NCBI GenBank assembly: GCA_963750535.1 | Contig: CAVVRF010000030.1 | Location: forward strand, 27,193-91,192 | Direction of reading: 5' to 3' | Length of the DNA: 64,000 bases | Source of the DNA: JAKFWF01 sp963750535 | GTDB taxonomy: Bacteria; Pseudomonadota; Alphaproteobacteria; Rhizobiales; Hyphomicrobiaceae | Shown: in pieces, positions 47,112 through 56,782 of the stretch | Layout of the letters: each line of letters starts with the position of its first letter | How positions within the stretch are numbered: the stretch's first letter is position 1 | Program-made: the position numbers and the translations under genes | The notes under the pieces: generated by a model | Database searches by the model: none | Seen by the model: the letters and a program-made list of their open reading frames with translations, nothing else | What the model was told of the DNA's origin: nothing

Positions 47112-48965
47112 ATGAAGAGCGACGACGGTGTCATCAATCAAGTCGGAGCGGCACGATCATACATTCCGCCAAGTATCGTTCGCAATGGTGATGGAAAAGT
47201 CATCGCCGGCCTCTGCGTCGACTTCGCGACAATCGCCGGCAACAGGCTGATCGTCGCGGGCTGGAAGATCAGCTGCCGCGGCATCGCGGTTTCCGTGGAT
47301 CGGTCGACCAGCCTTCAATCAGCCGCAAGATCCCACAAGCGCGGCGACGTCGCATCGGGATACACGGTCGATCCGCAGGACGTCGATGGCTTCATCGTCA
47401 GCGCCGAGCTTCGCGGCTCGCAGCCTGCCACCGTCCAGATATCGTCCGCGAGAGCGGACGGCGGCGAGGATCGTCTCGTTGTCGAGTTCCACCTGGGACA
47501 TGCGGTCGCGTTCGCTCCGATGCTGGCGCTCCTGGAGGCCCATCCCGAGCATTCGGGACTCATTTTCTCGAGCGGACTGGGCAATCCCGACCTGATCAGG
47601 AAGCTACTGCCTCTGCTGCCCTCGGCGCGCTCTGATTTCATGACCGCCCGCGGCTTCATCGAGCAGGCGCGAGGCATCCCGGAGGTCGGCGGGATCGTCG
47701 TCGGCTGGTCGATCAGCGTGCCGGGCTCGCGGGTCGTTCTCGCGAACGAGGATGGCGTCGTCATCGGCCTCGACGAGGCTGTCCGCTGGCATCGCGAAGA
47801 CATCGTCGAGGCGTTCAATGCCAACTTCGGCAACTATGCACTCATCGCCGGAATGCTGCAGGCCTGGCCGGGCGACATGCGCGTCGGCGGCAAGATCTAC
47901 CTCGTCGCGCTCCAGGCCGATGACGCCGTGGTGCTGAGCTCCGCGGAGTGGTCAGCGGCGCCGATCGAGCCGGTCAGCTTCGCACGCTGGGCGTTCCAGT
48001 TGCCGACTCCGATGGAGCAATTGCCGAAGCGCTTCGAGCGGCACGACGGGCAGATTCTCGAAAAGCTGACGGCCAACAAGCTCAAGGCGCGCGCCGCTGC
48101 CAAACTCGAAATAAGCGAGTTCGGGCCTCAGGTCGCCGCGCCCAGATGCTCGGTTGTCGTACCGCTGTATTCCAGGTTCGACTTCATGCTGAACCAGCTG
48201 CTCGAGCTATCCGAGGATCAGCGGCTGGTGGCCACGACCGAGCTCATCTATGTGATCGACGATCCGCGGCTGGTCACCGACGTGGTGCTCGCCGCATCAA
48301 CTCTGTATGAAGCCTACCAGGTACCGTTCAAGCTGGTCTGGGCCGGAGAGAACCGCGGTTTTTCCGGCGCAACGAACCTGGGAGTCGGCATAAGCAAGGC
48401 GCCGAACGTGCTCCTGCTCAACTCGGACATCATACCCCTCGCTCCGGGCTGGCTGGATCGCATGCAGGAGGTCCTGGAGAGCGATGCGCGCATCGGCATA
48501 GTCGGGGCCCGGCTGCTGTTCTCAAATGGCGCGCTCCAGCATGACGGGATGGATTTCAGGTGGGAGCCGGCCTGGGGTGCATATCTCAACAAGCATCCGC
48601 GAGCCGGAATGATGCCGGATGCCGCCGGCTCGAGCGCCGTCGTGCGCCAGACGGCGGTCACTGCGGCATGCCTGCTTATTCGGCGCGCGACATACGATCG
48701 CGTCGGAGGATTGGACGAGGGCTTCCTGATCGGCGACTTCGAGGACTCCGACCTCTGCCTAAAGGTCCGCGATCTCGGGCTGGAGGTGGTTCTGGTCCGG
48801 GACGTATCGATCGTGCATCTCGAGCGGCAGTCCTTCTCCGCCATCGGCACGGACTCGTTTCGCGACCGCGTCGCTCGGTTCAACGCGTGGCGTCACAACA
48901 ATCGGTGGAAATCAGTGATCGAAGCATTAGGCGCACCCGAGGGCGAGAGGGGCCGCAACTCATGA
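47112..48965 (+). CDS. Family 2 glycosyltransferase with large N-terminal region
   Basis: About 617 residues from the ATG at 47112; another in-frame ATG lies at 47088. The C-terminal half is a GT-A fold: CSVVVPLYSRFDFMLNQL, the metal-site-like LLLNSDIIPLAPGWL, and EGFLIGDFEDSDLCLKVRDLGLEVV. The N-terminal about 330 residues match no family I recognise. It probably builds a surface glycan with the overlapping glycosyltransferase downstream (ATGA overlap). Confidence 0.8.
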   Translation: MKSDDGVINQVGAARSYIPPSIVRNGDGKVIAGLCVDFATIAGNRLIVAGWKISCRGIAVSVDRSTSLQSAARSHKRGDVASGYTVDPQDVDGFIVSAELRGSQPATVQISSARADGGEDRLVVEFHLGHAVAFAPMLALLEAHPEHSGLIFSSGLGNPDLIRKLLPLLPSARSDFMTARGFIEQARGIPEVGGIVVGWSISVPGSRVVLANEDGVVIGLDEAVRWHREDIVEAFNANFGNYALIAGMLQAWPGDMRVGGKIYLVALQADDAVVLSSAEWSAAPIEPVSFARWAFQLPTPMEQLPKRFERHDGQILEKLTANKLKARAAAKLEISEFGPQVAAPRCSVVVPLYSRFDFMLNQLLELSEDQRLVATTELIYVIDDPRLVTDVVLAASTLYEAYQVPFKLVWAGENRGFSGATNLGVGISKAPNVLLLNSDIIPLAPGWLDRMQEVLESDARIGIVGARLLFSNGALQHDGMDFRWEPAWGAYLNKHPRAGMMPDAAGSSAVVRQTAVTAACLLIRRATYDRVGGLDEGFLIGDFEDSDLCLKVRDLGLEVVLVRDVSIVHLERQSFSAIGTDSFRDRVARFNAWRHNNRWKSVIEALGAPEGERGRNS

Positions 48966-50197
48966 AGGTGCTCGTCATCTCGCACGCTCACCCTGACTTC
49001 AGCGTGGGCGGGGCGGAAATTGCCGCCTACAATCTTTTCCGGGCACTCGACCGGAAGAGCGGAATATCCGAGGTCACTTTTCTTGCGCGCACGGATCATA
49101 ACTCCATTGCGCCGGGAATGATCATGGTGCGGCGCGACAAGGAATATCTTTGGCGCCAGGACGTCCAGGATTGGTTCCGGTTGCGCACAGCATTCCCCGG
49201 GATGCTTACAACGACATTCCGCGAATTCCTGCTCAGCAAGAGTCCCGATGTCGTGTTCGCGCACCACTTCGCCGGGATGGGCGTGGAGATCCTGAAGGAG
49301 ATCCGCCGGACACTGCCGCATTGCCGCCTGGTGCTTACGCTCCACGAGTATATGTCGATCTGCCTGCGCAACGGCCAGATGGTCAAGAACACGACCAAGC
49401 GCCTTTGCTACCGCGAGACGCCCGAGGACTGCCATATCTGCTTTCCCGAGTATAGCCCGCAGGATTTTTGGATGCGGAAGCATTACATTCAGCGTCACTT
49501 CGAGTGCGTCGACGCATTCATCTCGCCGTCCGAGTTTCTCAAGAGCCGTTACGTCGATTGGGGCATTCCGCAGGAGCACATATTCGTCATCGAGAACGGG
49601 CAGCCTACCTTCGACAACGCGACTTCAGGATCGCCGACCACACGCGACCGTGTCCGCTTCGGTTTCTTCGGCCAGATAACAGAATACAAGGGCGCAGACC
49701 TGTTGCTTCACGCATTGCATCAGGTGCCCAAGCAGGTCCGCGCGCAGATGGTCGTCGAGATTCACGGCGCCAACCTCGAGCAGCAGGGAAAATGGCTGCA
49801 GGACCTGATCGAAAAGCTTCGGACGCCTCTGATCGCGGAGGGCTGCCTAAGGTGGGTCGGCCCATACGAGCCGCGAGAGCTATTCCGGCGAATGAGCAAG
49901 GTCGACTGGGTCGTCATTCCCTCCATTTGGTGGGAAAACTCGCCGATGGTCATTCAGGAGGCCTTCTGCTGCCGCCGGCCGGTCATCGCAGCCAACATCG
50001 GCGGCATGGCCGAAAAGGTCACGGATCGCGTGACCGGACTTCACTTCGAGGCGAGGAACCCTCTCGATCTCGCCGACGTGCTGGGCGAGGCCGCGACCTC
50101 GCACGGATTGTGGGAGCGGCTGGTCGGCAACATAAGGCAGCCGATCTCATACGACGAATGTGCAGAGAAATATTTGCAGGTCTGCTCGAATTTCTGA
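48962..50197 (+). CDS. Family 4 glycosyltransferase
   Basis: A 411-residue GT-B enzyme. The N-terminal MKVLVISHAHPDFSVGGAEIAAYNLFRAL and VVFAHHFAGMGVEILKEIRR, then FGFFGQITEYKGADLLLHAL and the donor-binding PSIWWENSPMVIQEAFCCRRPVIA, with a conserved E-x7-E-like segment, place it in GT4. It overlaps the preceding glycosyltransferase stop by 4 bp, indicating coupled expression. The sugar donor and acceptor are unknown. It ends convergent with the ABC transporter genes. Confidence 0.87.
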   Translation: MKVLVISHAHPDFSVGGAEIAAYNLFRALDRKSGISEVTFLARTDHNSIAPGMIMVRRDKEYLWRQDVQDWFRLRTAFPGMLTTTFREFLLSKSPDVVFAHHFAGMGVEILKEIRRTLPHCRLVLTLHEYMSICLRNGQMVKNTTKRLCYRETPEDCHICFPEYSPQDFWMRKHYIQRHFECVDAFISPSEFLKSRYVDWGIPQEHIFVIENGQPTFDNATSGSPTTRDRVRFGFFGQITEYKGADLLLHALHQVPKQVRAQMVVEIHGANLEQQGKWLQDLIEKLRTPLIAEGCLRWVGPYEPRELFRRMSKVDWVVIPSIWWENSPMVIQEAFCCRRPVIAANIGGMAEKVTDRVTGLHFEARNPLDLADVLGEAATSHGLWERLVGNIRQPISYDECAEKYLQVCSNF

Positions 50198-50377
50198 ACC
50201 AGCGGCATTACGAAAGCGTCTGGAAAGTGACGCGCCGCCGCGGAACGGCCCGGTGATCTCGCCCGCCTCGAACAGGCAAGCGATCGCCGCGCCCGCACCC
50301 GGCGCCGCAGCGGCGCTGTTGGCGGCGCCGCCGAAGGCTTAGGCGATGGCGAAGATCAGCGGATTGGGCCGCCGTCG

Positions 50378-52912
50378 CTACAGCCACAGGATCTTCTTGC
50401 GATATTCGAGGTCGGTCAGCAGCGGCTCGGCCGGCCCCTGATGGAACACCGCCCCCCGCTCCAGGACGAACACGCGATCGGCCAGCGCCAGCACCAGATC
50501 GAGATTGTGCTCGACGATCACGATCGACACGTGCCGGCGCAACTGGTCGAACACCCTGAACAGCTCCTGCACCACGGTCGGCGCCAGCCCCTCGAACGGC
50601 TCGTCCAGCAGCAGCAACTTGACGTTGCCCGACAGCGCCCGCGCCACCGCCACCATCTGCTGCTCGCCGCCCGACAGGTAGTCGGCCGGCACATCCATGC
50701 GCTGCTTCAAACTCGGAAAGTACTCGAAGATCCTGTCCTGGCTCCAGACCACGCCGTTGCTGCCGTCGGTCTTCCGCGCCAGCCGGCCCAGCGCCAGGTT
50801 CTCGGCCACTGTCATGCCGGCGAACAGGCCCCGCCCCTGCGGCACGTAGCCGATGCCCATGCGCGCGATATCCGGTGCCGGCATGCCGGCGATGTCGCGC
50901 CCCTCGTATTCGATCCTGCCCGAGGCCGGTACCACCAGGCCAGCCAGCGTCTTGAGCAGCGTCGACTTGCCTGCGCCATTGCGGCCGAGCAGCGCCACGA
51001 TCTCGCCCTCGCGGACGTCCAGCGTGGCATCGTTGAGGATATGGCTCTTGTCGTAAAAGGCGTTGATGCGCTCGAAACGCAGCACCTGTACATCAAGCGC
51101 CTTGTCTGCCGCGCGAGCGCTGAGGGGCGGCGTGCCGGTGCCGGTGTAGACCTCCTGCACGCGCTTGTCGCCGCGCACCTCTTCCGGGGTGCCGGCCATC
51201 AGCACCTCGCCCTGGTTCATCACCGTCACCCGGTGCGAGAAGCCGAGCACCCGATCGATGTCGTGCTCGACGATCAGCACCGGGACATTTGCCGCCACGC
51301 TCTTCACCAGGCGCGACACCCGCTCGCGTTCGGCGGTTGCCAGGCCTGCCAGCGGCTCGTCCAGCAGCAGCACCTGCGGCTTGCAGGCCAGCGCGATGCC
51401 GAGGTCGACCAGCCGCTGCCCGCCGTAGGAAAGCTCGCCACCTTGAATCGCCTCGATGCCTTCCAAGCCAAGGAATCGGATCAGCTCGGTGGTTTCAGCG
51501 TGCACCTGCGGGTAGCTGTCGACGTCGCGCCAGGCATTGAACCGCCCGGTGTGCTGTGCCTGCAGCGATAGGCGCAGGTTCTCGTAGATCGACAGGCCGC
51601 GGAACAGGTTGGTGATTTGGAACGACCGGGCGAGGCCGCGCTGGCAAATGCGATGCGGTGCCAGGCCGTGAATGTCGCGGCCGTTGAGGCGCACTGTGCC
51701 GCGGTTTGGCCGGAACAGGCCCGAGATCAGGTTGAACAGGGTGGTCTTGCCGGCACCGTTGGGTCCGATCAGGGCATGAATCTCGTTTGCGCCGACCTGC
51801 AGGCTGGCATTGGAGACGGCGCGAATGCCGCCAAAGTTCTTGTAGATGCCATCGACTTCCAGCACCGTCCCCTGCAGCGCCTGCGGGCGCAGGAACGCCG
51901 GCAGCGGCAAGCTCTCGTCGATTCTGCGCCTGCTCATCGCCGCCGCTTCCTCCGGCGGCGGGCGCCACCGTCGCCGCAGCGTGGTCCAGATCCCGACCAG
52001 GCCGCCCGGCGAGTAGAGCACGAAGGCGACGAAGACCAGGCCGAACCAAAGCAGCCAGTTCGACGACCAGATCGAGAACAGCTCGCGGAACAGGATGAAG
52101 AACAGCGCCCCGAGGGCCGGCCCCAGGAAATTGTGCATGCCGCCGATCACCACGATCGCCAGCAGCTCGCCAGAAAACGGGACCGACGCGCCCTCCGCCG
52201 ACACGAGGTAGGTCTGGAAGCCCAGCAGGCAACCGGCCAGTCCCGTCACCACCGCCGAAAGCACGAATGCCGCGAGCTTGTAGCGCTCGATCGCGTAGCC
52301 CTGGAAGGTGGCGCGCAATTGGTTCTCGCGAATCGCCACCAGCACATGCCCGAACGGCGAGCGCACCACGCGCAGCAGTCCGTACAGCACGCCGAGCGCA
52401 ATCAGGGCGACCAGGATGTAGTAGGCCAGCGCATTGTCGAGATCGATGGGCCCGATGCTGCCGCGCTTCAGGCCGCCGAGGCCGTCCTCGCCGCCGGTCA
52501 CCTCGCTCCAGCGGAAGGCGACGGTGTAGGTGAGCGCCGACAGCGCCAGCGTCAGCAGCGAGAAATACACGCCGCGCCGGCGCAGGATGAGGCCTCCCAC
52601 GACGGTCGACAGCACGGCGACCAATGCCATGGAGAGCAGGATCGGGAGCCAGATTTGCCCGTCGTACCAGTGCTTCTGGACCAGCGCGGCGGCATAGGCT
52701 CCGATGCCGAACCACGTGGCATGGCCGAAAGACGTGAGGCCGGTGTAGCCGACCAGCAGGTTGAGCCCCAACCCCGCGATGGCCAGGATCACCACCAGGC
52801 AGGCGGTGTTGACCGTCAGGCCCAGTGCGCGCATGGCAAACGGCAGGGCGATCAGCGCGATCACCGCCACCCACAGCGGCCGGTACTTGGCATTCCGCCC
52901 GAGGTCGCTCAT
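50378..52912 (-). CDS. Branched-chain amino acid type ABC transporter: LivM-LivG-LivF triple fusion
   Basis: An 844-residue single polypeptide. Residues 1-315 are a LivM permease (VGYTGLTSFGHATWFGIGAYAAAL). Residues 350-590 are a LivG ATPase with Walker A GPNGAGKT (383-390), LSYGGQ (494-499) and LLLDEP. Residues 610-844 are a LivF ATPase with Walker A GRNGAGKS (643-650) and LSGGEQ. The linkers run in one frame without a break. It overlaps livH by 4 bp. With the adjacent LivH permease and Tat-type LivK, it forms a full HAAT importer. The substrate could be an amino acid, amide or urea and is not fixed by sequence. Confidence 0.9.
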   Translation of the reverse strand: MSDLGRNAKYRPLWVAVIALIALPFAMRALGLTVNTACLVVILAIAGLGLNLLVGYTGLTSFGHATWFGIGAYAAALVQKHWYDGQIWLPILLSMALVAVLSTVVGGLILRRRGVYFSLLTLALSALTYTVAFRWSEVTGGEDGLGGLKRGSIGPIDLDNALAYYILVALIALGVLYGLLRVVRSPFGHVLVAIRENQLRATFQGYAIERYKLAAFVLSAVVTGLAGCLLGFQTYLVSAEGASVPFSGELLAIVVIGGMHNFLGPALGALFFILFRELFSIWSSNWLLWFGLVFVAFVLYSPGGLVGIWTTLRRRWRPPPEEAAAMSRRRIDESLPLPAFLRPQALQGTVLEVDGIYKNFGGIRAVSNASLQVGANEIHALIGPNGAGKTTLFNLISGLFRPNRGTVRLNGRDIHGLAPHRICQRGLARSFQITNLFRGLSIYENLRLSLQAQHTGRFNAWRDVDSYPQVHAETTELIRFLGLEGIEAIQGGELSYGGQRLVDLGIALACKPQVLLLDEPLAGLATAERERVSRLVKSVAANVPVLIVEHDIDRVLGFSHRVTVMNQGEVLMAGTPEEVRGDKRVQEVYTGTGTPPLSARAADKALDVQVLRFERINAFYDKSHILNDATLDVREGEIVALLGRNGAGKSTLLKTLAGLVVPASGRIEYEGRDIAGMPAPDIARMGIGYVPQGRGLFAGMTVAENLALGRLARKTDGSNGVVWSQDRIFEYFPSLKQRMDVPADYLSGGEQQMVAVARALSGNVKLLLLDEPFEGLAPTVVQELFRVFDQLRRHVSIVIVEHNLDLVLALADRVFVLERGAVFHQGPAEPLLTDLEYRKKILWL

Positions 52913-53784
52913 TCGAACCTCTCCATGCGCTCGCCAAGCAGGCCGCGGGGGCGCAGCAGCAGCACCAGGAACATCAGCACATAGATCGACGCTTCGCCCG
53001 CGGCCGGCTGGAAGTGGATGGTGACGCCGCGCACTACGCCCACCAGCATCGCCGCGAGCACCACGCCCCAAAAACTGCCAAGCCCACCGATCACCACCAC
53101 GACGAAGGCGACGGTGATGATCTCCGCTCCCATGGCCGGATGCACGATGGTGATGGGGGCAAACAATGCCCCGCCCAGCGCAGCCATGCCGACCCCCAGC
53201 ATGACGATCGCGGTCATGTATGGCTGCAGCCGGATACCGAGCGAGGCGACCATGTCGGGACGCTGTACGCCGGCGCGCACCACTCGTCCGAACGAGGTCT
53301 TGTGCAGCAACAGCCAAAGGCCCAGCAGCACGACCGCGACAATGGCGAGCAGCAACAGCCGATAGCGCGAGAACAGGAAGTCGCCGACGATGATCGAGCC
53401 TTTGAGAGCGGCAGGCAGCGTCACTGACAGGGGCGCGGCACCCCACAAGATGCGGATCAGCTGCTCCGCGATCATTGCCAGCCCGAACGTCACCAGCAGG
53501 CTCAGGATCGGATCAGCCGTGTAGAACCGGCGCAGCAGGAAGCGCTCAAACAGGATGCCGAGCAGGGCAACGACAACCGGCGACAGGACCACTGCCGGCC
53601 CGAAACCCAGATACTTCGTGATCTCGAACGACGCATAGGCGCCGAACGCGTAGAACGCTCCGTGCGCCAGGTTGACGACGCCGCCGACGCTGAAGATCAG
53701 CGACAGGCCCAGCGCGATGAGCAGATAGTAGCCGCCGAGCACGAGGCCGTTGACCACCTGTTCCAGCAGGAACGTGAATTGCAT
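52909..53784 (-). CDS. Branched-chain amino acid type ABC permease LivH
   Basis: A 291-residue inner-membrane permease with about eight helices. The family segment NGLVLGGYYLLIALGLSLIFSVGGVVNLAHGAFYAFGAYASF is at the N-terminus, and GLGSFWGVVLAAMLVGVV at the C-terminal end. The ATG at 53784 is preferred over a longer, arginine-rich frame. It partners the fused LivMGF protein and follows livK. Confidence 0.92.
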   Translation of the reverse strand: MQFTFLLEQVVNGLVLGGYYLLIALGLSLIFSVGGVVNLAHGAFYAFGAYASFEITKYLGFGPAVVLSPVVVALLGILFERFLLRRFYTADPILSLLVTFGLAMIAEQLIRILWGAAPLSVTLPAALKGSIIVGDFLFSRYRLLLLAIVAVVLLGLWLLLHKTSFGRVVRAGVQRPDMVASLGIRLQPYMTAIVMLGVGMAALGGALFAPITIVHPAMGAEIITVAFVVVVIGGLGSFWGVVLAAMLVGVVRGVTIHFQPAAGEASIYVLMFLVLLLRPRGLLGERMERFE

Positions 53785-53889
53785 TGTCGATTCCTGAAGG
53801 CAGAAGCTGGCGGCCACACCGGCAATTCGGTCGGCGACATGGCGAACCGGACACGAGCGCAAGAGGCGCGCCCGCGTCCGCCGTGCCGA

Positions 53890-55129
53890 CTAGAAGGTGC
53901 AGGGATTCTGCTGCTTGGGTCAGAGCGATGACCTCGAGCGATTCGTTGGCTGCCGGAATCGCCCCGCCGAGCTCCAGGAAGTCCCACTTGTCCTTGGCCT
54001 TGCCCTTCGCCTTGACGGTGAACGGATAGGCTTCCTGCATCAGCTGGTGATCCCAGGAGCGGAAATAGCCCTTGCGGCCCTTCAGGATGTCGAACTGGGT
54101 CTCTTTTTCGAAGTATGCGATCAGCTTGTCGGTGTCGGTCGACTTGGTCTCGTTCATGGCCTGGGCCATCATCTTCAGCGCGACATATTCGATCCAGGCA
54201 TGGTTCTCCGGCGGCTTGCCGTACTTGGCCGTGAACGCAGCAACGAAGGTCTTCGACGCGGGCACATCGAGATCATGATGCCAGACGGTGGGCCAGGTTC
54301 CGCTGAGGTTGCCCTCGCCTGCGGCCCAGGCATCCGCCGTGTTGAGATTGAAGCCGACGATCGGGAATGGAAGGCCGAACTCGGCATACTGTTTGATGAG
54401 GTTCGTCACCTGGTTGCCGGCGAGGTTGGAGCACACCACATCCGGCTTGGCCTGGCGGATTTTCAGCAGGTAGGGACTGAAGTCGGTCACGTCGGTCGCG
54501 ACCAGTTCGTCGGCGATCAGCGTGCCCCCGTTGGCATTGAAGAAGGATTTGGCGGCGCGCAGCAGGTCCTGACCGAAGATGTAGTCGGCGGTCAGGCTGA
54601 AGAACTTCTTGTCCTTCATCATGTTGTCGCGCACCAGCGCCTTGCCGACGGCGTTGACCATCACCGTGCTCGGGATGTCGACGTGGAATGTGTACCGATT
54701 GCAGTTCTTGCCGCGCAGCGCGTCGGAACGGGCGCCGATTTGCATGAACAGGCGCTTGTTGCGCCCGGCAACCTGCATGATGGTGAGGGCGGACGCCGAA
54801 TTGATCTCGCCCATCAGCACGGCGACGCCGTCCTGCTCCAGCATGCGCTGTGCCTTGGCCGCGGCCGTCGCCGGATTGACCGAGTCTTCCGAGGTTATGT
54901 CGAGCTGGCGGCCCATGACGCCACCTGCCTTGTTGATCTCCTCCTCGGCCATCTTGATGCCGAGCTGCGCATAGGCGCCGAGCGCACCGAGAAAGCCGGT
55001 CAGCGGCGTCAAATGCCCGATCTTGATCTTGTCCGCCTGGCCCAATGCGATCGATGGGAATCCGAGCGCACAGGCCCCCGCCGCGGCTGCGCCGCCCTTC
55101 AATACGCTCCTTCGGCTCTTCCTGGTCAT
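53890..55129 (-). CDS. Periplasmic binding protein LivK-type, Tat-exported, C-terminal frameshift
   Basis: A substrate-binding protein of the ABC importer. The N-terminus is Tat-like (MTRKSRRSVLKGGAAAAGACALGFPSIALG), and KIKIGHLTPLTGFLGALGAYAQLGIKMAEEEINKAGG opens the Peripla_BP_6 domain. An extra base near 53911 moves the last codons. Without it the protein ends ...LTQAQNPCTF and stops at 53890. Repaired length is 412 residues. A long frame from 55276 adds an unlikely tail. A possible promoter lies upstream at about 55278. Confidence 0.87.
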
Positions 55130-55277
55130 CGCTTGCCTCCTCCTCCTGTCGACCGGTTTTCCAGTCTGCTTGTCGTTCGCCGGCGTCGCAGCCATCATTG
55201 GCGGCGACCCGGAATTGCTGCTCGCAGCGACAATGCCTCCCGTCGCGTCGCCTCCGCCAGGCAGCGGCTCATTCAAT

Positions 55278-55283
55278 ATTATA
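55278..55283 (-). promoter_or_regulatory. Possible -10 box for the ABC importer operon
   Basis: TATAAT on the minus strand sits about 150 bp upstream of the livK ATG in an AT-rich patch, unusual in this GC-rich window. A clear -35 partner is not visible at 16-18 bp, so this is weak. Confidence 0.3.
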
Positions 55284-55385
55284 AACTGACATCCGACAAT
55301 GTGAGAAGTTCATCGCGGCGCCTGGCCGAGCTGAGTCAAAATTCCCGATGGTGGCAGGCATCCCGGCAGGGCAGCTGCCGCCCGG

Positions 55386-55661
55386 CTAGGCCAAGCGCCA
55401 CAGCAACAGGGCGATCGGAAGCGCGACCAGGACCATGGCCATCGCCGCCGGAAGCCATTTGTTGGCAAGACCTAGAGCGAGGGCCGGCAACACGAGAAGG
55501 ACCAGAGGCATCGCCAACAACCTCGTCATGCCCTCGCCGATGGCTTTGCCTAGCGGATCGGTCGATTGCAGCATCAGCGCGATAAAGGACGCCGCGAGCA
55601 GTGTCTCGATCGAGGCCAGGAAAATGACGGCGATCCGAAGAAGAGCATACCGGCGGGCCAT
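55386..55661 (-). CDS. Small membrane protein, unknown function
   Basis: A 91-residue protein with three predicted hydrophobic helices (near residues 10-32, 47-63 and 69-88), read from the ATG at 55661. Between the first two is a polar loop, DPLGKAIGEGMTRL. No family is recognised. It stands alone between livK and a candidate structured RNA. The longer frame to 55814 adds polar sequence with no support. Confidence 0.6.
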   Translation of the reverse strand: MARRYALLRIAVIFLASIETLLAASFIALMLQSTDPLGKAIGEGMTRLLAMPLVLLVLPALALGLANKWLPAAMAMVLVALPIALLLWRLA

Positions 55662-55811
55662 GGTCAGAGCGCCTCGCGTCCATTGATCGAGAGGCGTGCG
55701 CCCCACTGTAGAGGACTTCCCACTTACATGACTTGCGTAACCCTCGCCATCGGCCAAGCGGCGTGGCTTGCCTGAGTCAGTCCTGGAAGCCCGCGACCGG
55801 GGCCAGGCCGC

Positions 55812-55921
55812 CAAAATACAAGGCCCGAAGCGGGGGGCTGCTCCGGGCCGTGTAGAGTTACGCTTTACAAACTCACCGAGCGATGTGAGGGAACGACTAC
55901 TCGGTACAGGCTAACTCTACC
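55812..55921 (-). ncRNA. Candidate structured RNA with intrinsic terminator
   Basis: Read on the minus strand. The outer stem is GTAGAGTTA (55920-55912) with TAACTCTAC (55860-55852), nine perfect pairs. Inside, ACCGAG pairs CTCGGT (55905-55900 with 55880-55875). A competing stem, CTCAC with GTGAG (55889-55885 with 55876-55872), shares bases with it, so the two are mutually exclusive. Immediately after comes a second hairpin (55849-55822, GGCCCG/CGGGCC with one A-C mismatch) followed by TTGTATTTT, a terminator-like arrangement. It lies between the SDR stop and the small membrane protein start. It could be a small RNA, a leader element or a terminator array. No known family matches from memory. 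Confidence 0.5.
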
Positions 55922-56012
55922 GACCCCGCGAACGACGCACTTGATATGAGTCAACCCACGAGACCCCGTGGAAAACTTGTGGATCGCGTCGGCCCTGGCT
56001 CAGATAGCGGCT

Positions 56013-56712
56013 TCAGAACCGCTCGACCCACGGCCGCAGTTCCACCTCCCAAGTCCAAGCACTGCGGGGCTGCTGCACCACGTGCAGATAGCTCTGTGCG
56101 ATCGCCTCGGGATCAAGATAGCTGTCGGCAGCCATGTTGGCGCTTTCGACGCGGCCATTCTCGGCATTGCGCACGCTGCCGTCGATGACGAAGTGCGCGA
56201 CATGAATCCCCTTGGGTGCCAGCTCGCGGGCCATCGATTGCGCCAGGCCGCGCAGTGCGAATTTGCCCATCGCGAACACGCGCCGACTGCGGATAGCCCT
56301 TTACACTTGCCGAGGCGCCAGTCAGCAGGATCGTGCCGGCTGCGTGCGGCAACATACGCTGCGCGGCCGCCTGGGCGACGAGGAAGCCGCCATATGACGA
56401 GATCAACAGCGCGGTGAGCGCTTGCTCGCGGTCGACGTCGGCGATGGGTCCGGGTGCGCGGGCAGAGGCGTTGAAGAGGCAGACGTCGAGCTTGGGGAAC
56501 TGCCGGTCGACGTGCGCAAACAGCTGGTCGACGCTGGTCGGGTCAGCTGCATCGCAGGCGTGCGTCGTGGCCTGGGTCTCGGCAGCAAGCGCTGTCAGCT
56601 TGGCCGGATCGCGCGCCGCCAGTACGATCCGATAGCCATCCTTGGCCAGCAGGCGCGCGAAAGATGCCGATATGCCGGAACCGGCACCGACGATCAGAGC
56701 GGTCTTGGTCAT
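56013..56712 (-). CDS. Short-chain dehydrogenase/reductase, frame broken once
   Basis: A Rossmann-fold SDR. The cofactor motif is VGAGSGIS (a variant of TGxxxGxG), with NASARAPG as the NAG-equivalent and GASAS as the Ser region. An extra base near 56281 then shifts the frame, just before the place where the YxxxK motif would occur. The usual Tyr is replaced: the repaired sequence reads QSAVFAMGKFALRG, with Phe before AMGK and the Lys kept. The repaired length is 232 residues. Its role is unknown, and the Phe at the Tyr position may be a divergent active site. Confidence 0.8.
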
Positions 56713-56782
56713 GAAAGCCTCTTAGTGGTTGGCGTCGTTGGATGCAGTATTGCTCAACTGCATCCTGGTCATCGGATGGCGT

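Noticed and set aside
52913..53446. Upstream extension of the LivMGF frame
   Set aside because: It overlaps livH in another frame and is Arg/His-rich. The ATG at 52912 overlaps the livH stop as expected for coupled genes.
53546..53889. Extension of the LivK frame beyond 53890
   Set aside because: It runs into livH in the wrong frame. Removing one base near 53911 gives a normal C-terminus.
55852..55920. tRNA-like element with pairing ends
   Set aside because: The length suits a tRNA, but there is no T-loop consensus, anticodon arm or CCA-like end. It was kept as an unclassified structured RNA instead.
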